This document shows, piece after piece, positions 46,088 to 57,022 of a DNA stretch of 64,000 nt. Below the pieces are notes generated by a model, which was not told the origin of the DNA, did not search any database, and worked only from the letters and a program-made list of their open reading frames with translations. A program made the translations under genes and the position numbers. The stretch is from Melampsora larici-populina 98AG31 (taxonomy: Eukaryota; Basidiomycota; Pucciniomycetes; Pucciniales; Melampsoraceae), in the NCBI RefSeq assembly GCF_000204055.1, contig NW_006768785.1, forward strand, positions 124,001 to 188,000, in the 5' to 3' direction. Each line of letters starts with the position of its first letter. The stretch's first letter is position 1.

Positions 46088-48760
46088 TCAGGATGGGGGC
46101 GCGGGCCTTTGAACGATGGGTGCGCCATGGCGCGTTTTCTGAAAATTGGGCGCGTCTAGGCGCCACTGGCGCGTTGGGTGCGGCCTCTCACAGTGCAAAA
46201 AAGAAAAAAAAAGTCGGAAATTTGTATTTCAGCATTACGATCAGTCAAAGGTGACTTGATCGGGGTTCCACGCTCCAGGAGCACCAACAGCAGGTGTACT
46301 TTCACCTGCAGACTTGACATGATGAAATGTTTGAACCTGAAATAAAGTCAGATCAAACAGAGATCTGATGAAACCATCATGAGAATCAGCCTCTAAAGCG
46401 GGGTCAACCAGCATAGGTTCCTCTTGTAATCGGGCCACTCCTTGTTCAAACTCTTCAAGATCATCTGGACCAGAGAAGAGCTCTGTTGATTCTACTCGTG
46501 GGTCTTCAATAACTTCAATTGCTTTGTTGACATCATTTTTGACTGAATTGGTTTTCTTTTTTGGGTTCTTGTTGGTTTTGGAAAGTTGAACTTGCGATAT
46601 CATTTTGAGATTTGTGAGGGTCATTGCAGCTCGCTGTTTTGTCTTTGTAGCTGACACAGCTGAAAATAGGCTTTCAACACCTGCAGCATGCGCTATAATC
46701 TCAAGTAGTTTGATAGCAAACTTTTTGAGTAAACTTGTCTGTAGGGTTGTAGGCAAGTCAACCCAATAATCAATTGTGAGTGAAACTGTGTACATAAGGA
46801 TCAAAAAGTTAGTAGCTGAAGTCGCCTAGAGGGTGAAAAAGATGACATACATTTCTTTGATGTACCAAAATGACCTTCGCCATTGAGATAAAGATTGGCC
46901 TGTTGTGCAATGGTAATGGCATCGGCTTGCGAGTATCTCCAGAAAAACGCGAGGTTTACAATCATCTTTTGGATTGATTTGATCGGATGTGCACGTGAGA
47001 CCAAAAGATGGCGACAGCTTGGAGTAAAGAATAAAGCGATGATGAAAATCGGTTCGTTGTAGTACACACGAGCTCGTGAATTCAAAATATTGAGGCAGTA
47101 AGCTTTGTAATTGACATAACTCGGCCAGTTAGAAAGATCAAGACTTGAAACTTGAATGTAAACATTGATCAACTCCTTCCAGATATCACCAAGGGTAGTA
47201 AAGTTTGATTCTAAGCGAGCAAGGGCATCAACCACTGGCTTCAGGAATAAAACAAGTGCTTTGTTTGCAGTGAAATGATTGCGAGATCGGACGATCAAAA
47301 GTGTATCTTTGGGGATCGTTGGAGTGTCTAAAGTTGGATCATTGGACATGTTGGCGCATTTGATGAATCCTATTTCATGTGCGTCAACGGAAAGACAGAC
47401 TTTGCTATAGGTGTACCACTGACTGTCACATGAGCTCTGTATACCGTGAGTAACACCTTCCTTTTTTCGCCATGTTTCAAGATGCTCGGTCCAGTGATGT
47501 GAAGATGTGAAGTACCTAACTAACTCCTTGTTATTCAATACGACTTGTTTCATGTCTTGGTGGTTAAGAAAGTCTTTGGCAATTAGATTAAAAAAGTGTA
47601 AACAACAAGGAATCCCAACAACGTGAGGATGCGCTTTGCATATAAGTCTCTAGTTGAGCAAATAGAGAATCATATCAGACAACATGGAAGCAGCAAGAAA
47701 AATACATAAACAGCACTCACACAAAGTTTCACCATTGGTGTTGGATTATCAGTCACAACAGCAATTATCTGGTCCCACTTTATTCCTGACAAGTTGAGTG
47801 TACTATCGAGACTTGAAGAAATATTCTCAGAAGTGTGTCGGACTTGGTGGAGGTTTAGTGTATCAATAAAGTGTTTGACTTTTGTTCCTTGTAGAGCCAA
47901 GACAGCATACACACTGTTTTGAGATATGTCGGACCATCCATCAAGGGATATTGTCAGACCTGACTGGCAAGAAAGATCATCTTGCATCTCTTTGACAGAC
48001 CAAGCATGTACAGTAGGTAGAATCCGGTTTGTCATAACATATCGAGTAGCTGGTGTGATTGGTGAAACTGATAGACATTCTTGGAAACGGACAAAATGCT
48101 TATTTTCAAGGAGAGAGAAGGGTACGTGGCCAGTTATCAACGCGAGACAGAGATGTTGATTGATCTGATCCATTTTTTCTTGAGTTCTTTTGATGAAGTG
48201 ATGCAGTGAACTATTAGTAAAGTTGTGTATTATTTTGGGTTGATCAATAGCCAAAGTTGAGGTCGCATCATCACTAGTTGAGTCAGAGGGATCAGCAGAC
48301 AATTCCGGCTGAATAGTGTTGATGTATGCTGATTTCTGGTCACCAGGAATTGATTGGCAGATACTGATGATATGCTTCTGCAATGAATGAGGTTTCCCAT
48401 CCATAACCAGGTTGCAATAGGTGCATTTTGCCTCTCGTCATCCAGCTGATTGATTGCGCTCTTTGGCCATCAGGAATCCAGTCCAATGGACACCACAGCC
48501 ACTTGAAGGGAGAATCCATTCGGTTTGCAGGGCTATTTGATGAGCCTTATCACTCTTCTTTTTGATTTTTGGCATTGGAGTGATTGAGTAGATGATCAGA
48601 AAGAATCTCGAAATGGAGTTCAAAAAAAATTGGACAAGGAAAGCCCCACTGTCTCACTATGGGGCATACATGTTTTTTGGGCGCTCCCACCTTGTTTTCC
48701 AGGTTTCTGGGCGCGTGGCGCGCGCCCAGGCGCGTCTTTTTTTTTGTGCCCCCATCCTGA
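46088..48760. mobile_element. hAT transposon with 8-bp target duplication
   Basis: Ends begin TCAGGATGGGGGCGC and, as complement, TCAGGATGGGGGCAC. A perfect 8-bp duplication GTTTAGCC flanks the unit (46080-46087, 48761-48768), the diagnostic size for hAT. Subterminal regions at both ends are strikingly rich in GGCGCG/CGCGCC, unlike the surrounding AT-rich DNA, and may be transposase-binding clusters. One transposase gene fills the inside on the minus strand. Confidence 0.92.
46241..48575 (-). pseudogene. hAT transposase with in-frame TGA in the BED finger
   Basis: Start ATG at about 48575 (MPKIKKKSDKAHQIALQTEW). A BED-type zinc finger follows (AKCTYCNLVMDGKPHSLQKHI), but TGA at 48440-48438 interrupts the same frame just before the finger Cys pair. 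Then come the RNase-H-like hAT core (HLCLALITGHVPFSLLENKHF, ISLDGWSDISQNSVYAVL, AVVTDNPTPMV), exons around 47670-46845 with AHPHVVGIPCCLHFFNLIAK, and the C-terminal dimerisation segment (AGVESLFSAVSATKTKQRAA). Introns lie at about 47715-47645 and about 46851-46790. The stop most simply derives from CGA. The family cuts and pastes DNA with 8-bp duplications. Confidence 0.85.
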
Positions 48761-48768
48761 GTTTAGCC

Positions 48769-49618
48769 ATCACATGTAACACAGATATTGCCACTCTTCT
48801 ACAATTGTGGTCTCTTAGATTTTCACTCACTTCATGCTCTGGGATTTGCTGAGAAGATGTATAAGACTACAAGCTTGGCATAGACACCCAGAAATCAAGT
48901 GGGCCTGGCAAGAGATTTTCAGAAAAATTAAAGCCACCTATGCTACTACTAGCTCCCACTTGACCAAGGTTGAGAGCTCTGCTATATGTGTGCTTTAGTG
49001 ATTTTGAAGAACTTTCATCTACAGGAGTTCTCAGAGGCAGGATATGGTAGGTCAAGTTATTGATTCCACCAGGCAAGTTGTTAAAGACCTCCTTTCACCA
49101 TGTCCATGTGGTGTTTGCTGGTCAACAAGCACACACAAGTTGCCTTTGTGCCTCAAAGGCAGTCCATGTGCGCTTGTTGTCGGGCAACTGCCACAAGGAG
49201 ACGGTGTTTATGCAAAGCAGGCTCTTTAAGCTGGAGACTACATAAAAGGCTAGAAGAAGAGGTGTGGTATTGAAGTGATAACCTTTAATTTCCCATGGGT
49301 TTTTTCTGCTAACATCTCAATCCAAAGAGATCCAAAGTGATTCCCAAGTGACAAAAGCAAGGTGGCATTTGTTCTGCTTCTGGAATAGAATTTGTGAATC
49401 CATTTGTATGTCACAAAATCATCTTCAAGCCCCACAGCTTGATGCTTTTACAAGGCTACTTGAATCAACAATAGGTTCACCGCTTTGATTCTTTTTACGA
49501 CAATAATCATCCAACATGCTTGCTTTTTACAAACGGTCTAGTTTAAACTTTTACGCTGTTGTATAAAACTTGACCGATTTTTTAAAAAAGCGTATAAAAA
49601 ATTGTAACTTGAAACCCC
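48769..49618. other. Non-coding flank between two transposons
   Basis: Short frames only; none has a recognisable motif. A region with repeated TGTCCATGTGGTG/AGTCCATGTGCGC phrases lies at about 49090-49180. Confidence 0.4.
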
Positions 49619-49739
49619 TTAGGGCCCGTTTGGCTGAAACCCAAAAGCTACACCAAAACCAAAAAGCACTTTTGACCAAAAGTGCTTTTTGGTTTTGGTC
49701 AAAAACACCGGCGTTTGGTAAAGGTCGTTTGATCAAATG

Positions 49740-51219
49740 TCAGCCTAGCTCTTCAAACTGATGAGAAGTTCGAATGAGAAGGATGAATTTTATTGCTCAC
49801 AAAAGATATACCTTTGGGATAAAGGTGTGTTACCTATAAATTGAAGATGTATCTTTATATTCTTGGTGAGCAAAAAGCTGTTAATGATAAGAAAACAATT
49901 GTTAGTTGTACTGTCTAAGGTGCAGGATGATTACTGCTGCCTGTTAGATTTTCAATGCACTCACTGAACAAATCTTCTTAAATTGACTACTACGAAAAGC
50001 AGTTATATTTAAGGCTTGCTTCAGCAGAGGTCCGATCATAGTTTATCAAAAAAGAGAGAGATATAATTTGAGAATCGCTGGTCAACTAGAACTACCAAGT
50101 TGATCTGCAACAAAACTCTTTTTTAGAAAATATGAAAAATAGAGGAAAAAGGAAACTTGTTCGAAAAGATAAGAAGGTTATAGGAAGAAGCTAATAGTTA
50201 AGGTTCTAAGTTTTGTAACGTTCTGAGATCCGGTCAAGTTGTAAGTAAAAAAGGTAGTTTGTTTTGTTTTCACGTTTCGATGATACAGGTTTAGATGATG
50301 ATAAGATGATCCTTCTTCTTTCTTGCGAGGGTGGTCTCGGATATATAGTTTTCTTTGTCCTCTGAAGGCTGTAAGTTTTCTGCGGAAAATTGGTTGCTTT
50401 GTTTCAGCCTTTTCCCTTATCTCATATTCGAATAAGGGCCGTCGTCATTAATTCTTTGACTAGGCAGGGTTCTTTCGTTAGACACAAGAACCCTTGACTA
50501 TTCTGGTTTTTAACATGTACGTTTTTCTTCTTTATGATGTCATTTCAAGAACCAAGTTCTTCTTGAAATGCTGTTTTTTCTTTTTTGGGGGTTTAGGGAT
50601 TCAACTCTTGAAACTGAGTTTTAAAGTGTTGTAGGTTTTAATATGTATATTAAATAATGTTGTTTTATGTATCAATGATTTTTTAGTTTCTTCTGCGTGT
50701 GTTTGTCATTACGATGGAAGTTCTGCTCCGCAGATCTTCTCTCCGTTGACATCAAATCCAAAAGGACTTTTGGTCAAAAGTTGGTCCGACTTCGAAAGCG
50801 GCCTCAAGGCCACTTTTGAGACCAAAAGCAACTTTTGCCCCATCACCTCGATCAATCAACCTCACCCACCCTCACCCACCACCCACTCGAACTTCACCAA
50901 CTCAAACACCCACTCAACACCCCTTTTTGCCATCCAGATTTCGCTGTTCTTCTCTCTCGTCGTCTCAACAACTCAATCAACTCTTCTTATTATTCAATTC
51001 AATCGTCTTTTTATCAATTCACATTGACCAACTTATTATTCAATTCAATTGTCTTAGTATCAATTCAATCCAATTGTCATAGTATCAATTCACTTCAATT
51101 GTCATCAAATCGCTTTGATCATCATCTTATTCAATTTACTTCGATCATCATCTTATATATTCAAGTCAATTTCAATTTAATTTAATTCAATCAAAAAACT
51201 TCATTTATTTGCGATCACT
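49740..51219. other. Non-coding left part of the putative element
   Basis: No gene seen in 49740-50750. From about 50755 to 51219 the strand is rich in CAATTC/TCAATT and CCACCC phrases and probably contains the promoter and leader of the Myb/SANT-like gene. A hairpin-prone AAAAGTTG/CAACTTTT pair lies at about 50765-50840. Confidence 0.4.
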
Positions 51220-52641
51220 ATGGATACCACCACCACACCCAGTAAACAACCACGACAGCAAGCTCCTAGAGCTGTCCGACGTGCAGCACATGAACCCCTT
51301 TCACAAACTACCTTAGAACCAGACATCCCAATCTCATTGACTGATCCAAACCCGCCAACTGCTCCACCAATCACCAAGACGCCAAAAACATCAAATATCA
51401 AGGCTGAATGGGATGATGAAGATGATTCAATTATGATCGAGGTACTCACTGCTGAACGTCAACCTGGCAATGCACCGATCGGACCTGAAAATGCTACCAC
51501 TGCTCATGGTTTCAAGACTGCAGTTTGGAACAAGGTTGTGGAGGCACTTGACGGAAGCGAGGAAAAAAAATAAAACTACTGGTTTAGTCCATTTAAGTGC
51601 AGCCAAAACCGTCAAGGCTTGCAGGGATCACTGGTATGTTGTAAGTATTTATTTATTTTACATCTTTGTTTATTGGTTTGGTATTGATATTGTTTTTCTT
51701 TTACAGTTGTCTCAACGATACACCCTTTACAAGCATCTGAATGGGTTGAGTGGTGCTGGGTGGAAGGATGGATGCATAGATCTAGATGATCAGACCTGGG
51801 CACCTATTGTTGAACAAGATGTATGTAAAAATTTTCTCTTTCTCCCTTCCACAACTTCTTTTTCCTTTTATAGACTGATTTGTTTCTTTCTTGCAGACTA
51901 AAAGGGCAAAGGACCTCCTCCGATGCAAAGGACGACCATTTCCCTTGTTTGATTCGATTGCTACCCTATTGGAGGGTCACAAGGCTACAGCGAAGTATGT
52001 CAAAGGTTTGATCGTTGATCAAACCAAACCTCAAGACATCCCCTCGACTTCTAGCAGTCCAGTTTTGAATAAGAATCATCCAGCTTCTGATAGCCCGATT
52101 GTCAAGCTGACTGAACATCAAGACACGACCGACCCTTTTCCTGCCTTTCCTCACGGTTTCTCTTCTCCTCCACCTGATTCACCCCATGGTCTCAAATCAC
52201 CTTCTGACAAAACCGACGTATCTGGAATCAATACAAAGCCAAAGGACGACTCCAGTTCTGAAGACGAAGCTCCAGCAGCGAAGCAACACCACAAGTCCAA
52301 GGTAGCTTTAGCTGCTCGAGCTCCGACTAAATCAAGGAAACGTTCTGGTGTTCAAATACTCGATGGGATGTCCACTGATATGAAGGATTTCAGCAGCAAT
52401 ATTCAATCTTCTTTTGCCTCCACTTCTGCATTGATCAACACTGCAGCTCAAGAAATTCAAGCTGACAAACCTTCAACTCATGCTTCAGCTGTTGGTTTGA
52501 TTTACCAATCATCTTTAGAAAACACTCAACGCTATATAGCCTTAGACTTATTTGCTGAAAAGCCGCTTATTGCTGAAACTTATGTCAATACACCGGCTAG
52601 CAAGCGTGATGGTTGGCTCCAATACATCCTCAACAAAAAAA
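51220..52641 (+). CDS. Myb/SANT-like DNA-binding protein
   Basis: ATG at 51220; exons 51220-51640, 51707-51820, 51897-52641, with a possible short last exon after about 52730. The trihelix/Myb_DNA-bind_3-type domain spans exons 1-3: EWDDEDDSIMIEVLTAER, FKTAVWNKVVEAL, VKACRDHWYVLSQRYTLYK, SGAGWKDGCIDLDDQTWAPI and FPLFDSIATLLEG. A Ser/Pro-rich linker and a helical tail (LDLFAEKPLIAETYV) follow. Such proteins are abundant in rusts and plants, often as partners of Harbinger transposases. The frame needs a one-base shift at an eight-A run (51563-51570) between EALDGSEE and NKTTGLVHL, so either the gene is broken or the run is miscalled. The 3' end is not fixed. Confidence 0.7.
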
Positions 52642-53282
52642 GTAAGTACTTTTGTCTTTCATCATTTATTCAATACACACTTACTGATTCTAACTATTCT
52701 TTTCTTTATCTATCATGTACCTTCTCAATTAAAAGTATAGTGACTGTATGATCTCCAATGGAAATCGAACTCGATCCATATTAAGTTTGGTCTTCTTTAA
52801 GTACAGTGACTGTCTGATTCCAAATAAAAAAGTATTAAATGTTCTTATAAAAATATAGTTCTGATCTTAGATAAAAAATCAATGAAACCTTTAAATAAAA
52901 ATGTAGTAGCTTTTGTTCTCAACCAAAAAATTATTAAATCTTATAAAGTATTATTAACTACATTTGTATATATACCCGTTGATACAAATGTAGCAGTCAA
53001 TGTCAGATTAATTAGTATTAGTTAGTGTTTTTTTGAATTTTAAATAGTATAAGTGTTATGATGAATTGAGAGATTCCGATGAATTGAACATCAGTTGAGA
53101 GGATATAGTGGATCACTGCGATGTGACCCCTTCACAGCAGAGAACAGAGACATACTCCTCCGATTCTCTTACCAATAATGAAACAATCCAGGGTGAGAAA
53201 CCCTTCCCTCGCGATAAGTACCAGATTCATCCACAAAGGCTAAGATAACAACATGTGTTGTCTGTAGGATTGAAAAAAAAGA

Positions 53283-53921
53283 GTGGAGGAGCTAGAAGAG
53301 CTTTTACAAGAATCATACTGTACCATCAAGACCCTCAATCATCTGCTCTATCCCAATCACAGCATTGATGGCAATTTGATCGAGGAATTTCCAGTGTCTG
53401 GAAGCAATGCACTTTATTCAGAAACCCAAGGGCAAGACCAGTTCTCCTCACCAACGCTAGTAAATTTCACTTCCCATCTGCACGGGTCAAACTACTCTAC
53501 TGGGAAGAGCCCAGGTCCTGTCAACCAAACGACGGAAGAATACGAAGACAGACTCCACGAGGATGAGCTTTCAACCCAGCAGCAAACGTGTGACTTGCCT
53601 TTGCCTGATAGTCTGGATGAATGTTGCACGCCGCCTTACTCTGAATCATATGAAATGGAAGAAGAGTCTCCCTTTCAAGTGGAAGTCGATACTCCAATGT
53701 CGGATTCTGTGTCAGCATTTCAGAAGGAACAAAATCCTCCTAAAATCGAAACAACCAAAGCACTGGGGAGTAGAATTGCTAGAACTCCTAGCCAGGATTA
53801 CAGGGAGTTGAAAGCTCAAACCCGGGCGTTATATAGGCGATCCCAACACCCTCAGTCCTTGTGGCATTGGCTCTCAAAAACCTCCTTCAAAGAATGTTAT
53901 CGCATTGCGGCTGATACATAA
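53283..53921 (+). CDS. Hypothetical protein, partial
   Basis: Open frame of about 212 codons ending at TAA 53921. It opens with an acidic coiled-coil stretch (VEELEELLQESYCTIKTLNH), then Ser/Glu/Pro-rich sequence, and ends with a basic, aromatic tail (YRRSQHPQSLWHWLSKTSFK). No ATG fits the beginning. It is probably a downstream exon: an acceptor TCTGTAG lies at about 53267 and a plausible upstream exon with donor GGTGAG at about 53100-53200. An eight-A run at the exon start makes the phase uncertain. No family recognised. Confidence 0.4.
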   Translation: MEELEELLQESYCTIKTLNHLLYPNHSIDGNLIEEFPVSGSNALYSETQGQDQFSSPTLVNFTSHLHGSNYSTGKSPGPVNQTTEEYEDRLHEDELSTQQQTCDLPLPDSLDECCTPPYSESYEMEEESPFQVEVDTPMSDSVSAFQKEQNPPKIETTKALGSRIARTPSQDYRELKAQTRALYRRSQHPQSLWHWLSKTSFKECYRIAADT

Positions 53922-53928
53922 AAATAAA

Positions 53929-54027
53929 AATACTTTTAAATGCCATGTAAGATACAATTGTTTGATCGATACATATAAATGACAATACTTTTAAATGCCA
54001 TGTAGGATACAATTGTTCGATTGAGAC
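53929..54027 (+). repeat. Two-copy tandem repeat, about 55-bp unit
   Basis: AATACTTTTAAATGCCATGT followed by a RGATACAATTGTTYGAT-type segment occurs twice in a row with two or three differences. It lies directly after the stop of the preceding frame and could be part of its 3' UTR. Confidence 0.6.
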
Positions 54028-54317
54028 TTACAATTAATGGTACATGTGATGGATGAATGGATGATGTTTAAAAATGCTTTCATCGATTTTCAAGTTTCAA
54101 TCAAAGGTTTCTTTTCATTTCATCTTTACCAAACACTCAACTGGTGATCAGATGGTCAACGATGATCATTTTGATCTCTTGTTGACCTTTTTGGTTGACT
54201 GTTTGGTAAACAAAAAAACCAAAAATCAGCTTTTCATTTTGCCCCTTGCAAACGGGGCAAAATGAAAAGTCGCTTCTGTGTAACGACTTTTGGGAAAAAC
54301 AGCCGAACGGGCCCTTA

Positions 54318-55511
54318 TTGTTTGGATGTCTACCAACAGCTCCTCTTGTAAAGAGTCTGGCTTTCTCAATTTCTTGGTGCACACCAATCTATTATTGGTT
54401 TCAGCAAGAATAGGTTCTGGGTGCTCCTTCTGCTGACGTCTAAGTTGATTGAGTTGATTGAGCGTGACGAACAAGCAAAAGATACATAGGCCTACTGAGA
54501 AACAAGCCATTGCAACGGCCACAATTGGAACAGGTTCTGTTGTTGGAGTTTGTGAGATGCTTTGACCTGAGAAGATACTATTGGGAGATGGGTCGAAAGA
54601 TTTGAAGGATTCGGTGGTAATTTGATCAGGTTCTCTGATTGCTTGATTAGTGGGTCTGATACATCTCGGGCTATAAGACTTTGTAAAAGGCTTTTACGGG
54701 GCATCCCACGAGTCCGACTATATTTTGTGTTGTGCTGGCGAGGTTGAACTATCAAGAGAGACCACAACATTGGCTTGATTTGCTGATAGCACGGCTCAAT
54801 ACTGGATCAACTGTGAAGCGCTTTCGGCGCACCGAGTTGAGCTGCAATCATCACATTCATGTTTTTGCTTGTCAAGCTTGGGTCCTTGGCGAGGGAATTT
54901 TGTCCAGGGGTGTATTTATACGTGGGATCTCACAAATCCCTGATGCTCTCATCCATGATCCCACGGGTTGTTCCTGGTTGTTCCATCAGGTGTTCAGTTG
55001 GGGCTACTGAGCGTTCAGTCATGAAGACGTCAGCAAGACTGAGTGTTCAGGTCAGCTGGGCACCCATTGGCCTGCGCCTGGACTCAGACTCATGAGTTTC
55101 AGGCGTACAGAAACTTGCCTTTGTCTTGCAATTGCAAGACAAACGCGAGCAAAATGGGAGCGAAATGCGCTCACCAATGGGCCCCCGACGTTGGGGGCCT
55201 TCCCCACGGGCACTGTGAATGATATTTTTTGTCACACATACACCATTTCTGCCAGTTAAAATTGAGATAATATTGTGGAGTTAGTGAATAGTCTTGATGT
55301 GCTGTAAGATAGGCTTGAGGGTATACTAAAGTTTCATTGATTGAAGGTATCACACAAAGAGTGTACAAAAAGTTAGACTCACTCTCAATTTTATTTGGAA
55401 TATACATAGTTACACAATTGGGATCTACTCCACTATACCTTATCTCTTCAGTATTCAAATTAGAAGCACTTTGTGGAAAAAGCAAAAAATGTTGTTGACT
55501 GCAAGGGAAGA
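54318..55511. other. Non-coding; possible MITE near 55060-55190
   Basis: No gene supported. A minus-strand frame at 54226-54522 encodes a hydrophobic stretch (CFSVGLCIFCLFVTL), but it runs into the transposon end. A weak inverted repeat, GGGCACCCATTGG near 55061 and its complement-like GCTCACCAATGGGCCC near 55170, encloses a TTGTCTTGCAATTGCAAGACAA hairpin and may be another MITE. Confidence 0.35.
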
Positions 55512-55513
55512 TA

Positions 55514-55723
55514 CAGCCGTTCCGATATTTCTTGTTGCTCCGTTTTGAAAAAGAAAAAGTGAAACTCGGTGAAACCTAAGTTTTTACTCGATAAAACTTT
55601 GAAATTGGCTGTAATTCAAGGAAATACAGCCAATTTTCAGGTTTTAACCAGTTAAAACTTAGGTTTCGTGCTCAATCTTTTTTTTTTCAAAAATGTGAGC
55701 GAGAAGAAATATCGGAATGGCTG
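55514..55723. repeat. TA-flanked MITE with CAGCC ends
   Basis: 210 bp. Ends CAGCCGTTCCGATATTTCTT and near-perfect complement, TA on both sides (55512-55513, 55724-55725). The centre holds a second hairpin, AATTGGCTGTA ... TACAGCCAATT. The CAGCC start and A/T-tract interior recall the 10672-11217 MITE, so the families may share a transposase source of Tc1/mariner type. Confidence 0.8.
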
Positions 55724-55725
55724 TA

Positions 55726-56575
55726 CTTGGCTTGATTGGCTTGAAAGTGAATCCAGTTTGAAATGAGATTGTTTCGGTAGGTTGAGAAATTTAGTCATCT
55801 CAACCATTGATGATATTTATGATTTGTTTATAGGGCGTTTTCGGGGAAAGCTAGCCTGGGATCCATCATAGCTGCACCAGACGATGGCATGATGCCATCG
55901 AGTATATTCCAAGATTTTTGTCTGGATTTGAAGTTATGCCCATTTTAAAGAGCTCCCTGTCAGACAACAGACACGGAATGCCCAATTTGGAAAAAACATA
56001 TGTTGAGGCTCCCCATTCACTGGCAATTCAATGGTGTAGGTTATGTTTGATCAAGCTAGGGGAGCAAAAAGGATTGTCCCTGAGAGGAACTCCCTGAAAA
56101 TGACTCTTTTTGTGAACATCTTGATTGATATGATGAGGGACATATCATCTCTTATGTGATGGAGGATTGGTGTCACCTGAGTGATATCTTCACATGGGAA
56201 AACAATTTTAAGATACATTCAAATGAATTCCACATCAAAAGATATCTGCCCACATATTGTTCAACTCACCTGAAACCCCCATCCCACCACACCTTCCACA
56301 AAAATATACAAATCACAATAAGAAACTAATGATTTGAAGATCTGATTTTTCTCACTTTTTCTAATTTACATGCATATTCCCAATTTGTCCAATTTAAATC
56401 TTTTGTATCAAGTTGAGTCCCAATTAATTTTGATAATTGCAATTGACTTGAAAATTCATTCAAACTTAATCTTACATTGGCTTCTGTTAAATCATTTGCA
56501 CCTTTTCTGATATTTACAAAACTTTCTTGAATTTTCTGAAACGTAAAAAAATAGTTCGAAACGTAGTATTAGAGA
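55726..56575. other. Non-coding flank of the Ngaro-like element
   Basis: AT-rich sequence without a supported gene, repeat or RNA gene. Confidence 0.45.
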
Positions 56576-56893
56576 TCGTGATTGGTGTTCATTAATCTAG
56601 TGGGATATGGCACGAAGGGTGTCACCAGCCGCTCTGTCATGATACGCACCATTCAGAAGGATATGCTAATAAACCCGTTTTCTGTACGACCAACCACAGT
56701 TTGTCAGCACTTAGGGTTACGAGCTCGAGAGCCGGGGTTCACCATCCAACAGGAACTACCGCCTTTGACCAGTCAACCACTCCGCTCTACGCTCACCACA
56801 TCCTTCGCCAATAGTAGCGTATCGTCCGTTCTTTTCATCGCAGTGCAAAGAACGTTTGGTTCTGCATATCTCCTATACATCTTCAGTCTTTTC
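56576..56893 (+). repeat. Split direct repeat A1
   Basis: 318 bp, starting TCGTGATTGGTGTTCATT and ending CTTCAGTCTTTTC. Matches A2 with one difference (CATATCT against CAGATCT). It lies upstream of the first reading frame and probably carries promoter signals. Confidence 0.93.
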
Positions 56894-57022
56894 TCATAGT
56901 TCAGTTAAGGTTTATCTCGTAATCGGGGGATAGTTTCCACATCAGTATTTTCAACTGTTTTCTTCCCTGCACACGAATACATTAAACTTTAAGCTGCATA
57001 TATTTTTTTCCCGAGGTCTTGC

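Larger units (their letters stand above)
49622..54314. mobile_element. Putative TTA-flanked element carrying a Myb/SANT-like gene
   Basis: Left end GGGCCCGTTTGGCTGAAA, right end as complement GGGCCCGTTCGGCTGTTT, each bordered by TTA (49619-49621, 54315-54317). The two subterminal regions differ, and each matches one end of the shorter element at 14664-16118 (for example GGCGTTTGGTAAAGGTCGTTTGATCAA-like left, CCAAACAGTCAACC-like right), so they belong to one family in the same arrangement. Hairpins such as AAAGCACTTTTG/CAAAAGTGCTTT lie near the left end. Cargo: a Myb/SANT-like gene and an unknown frame. No transposase was found. The pairing of the two ends 4.7 kb apart is inference. Confidence 0.55.

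Noticed and set aside
48438..48440. TGA as a recoded (readthrough or selenocysteine) codon in the hAT, Harbinger and Ngaro frames
   Set aside because: Host genes in the window use TGA as a normal stop, Arg fits each site, and CpG decay is the simpler explanation.
54226..54522. Minus-strand frame with a membrane-like segment
   Set aside because: It runs into the inverted end of the 49622-54314 element and lacks a consistent gene model around it.
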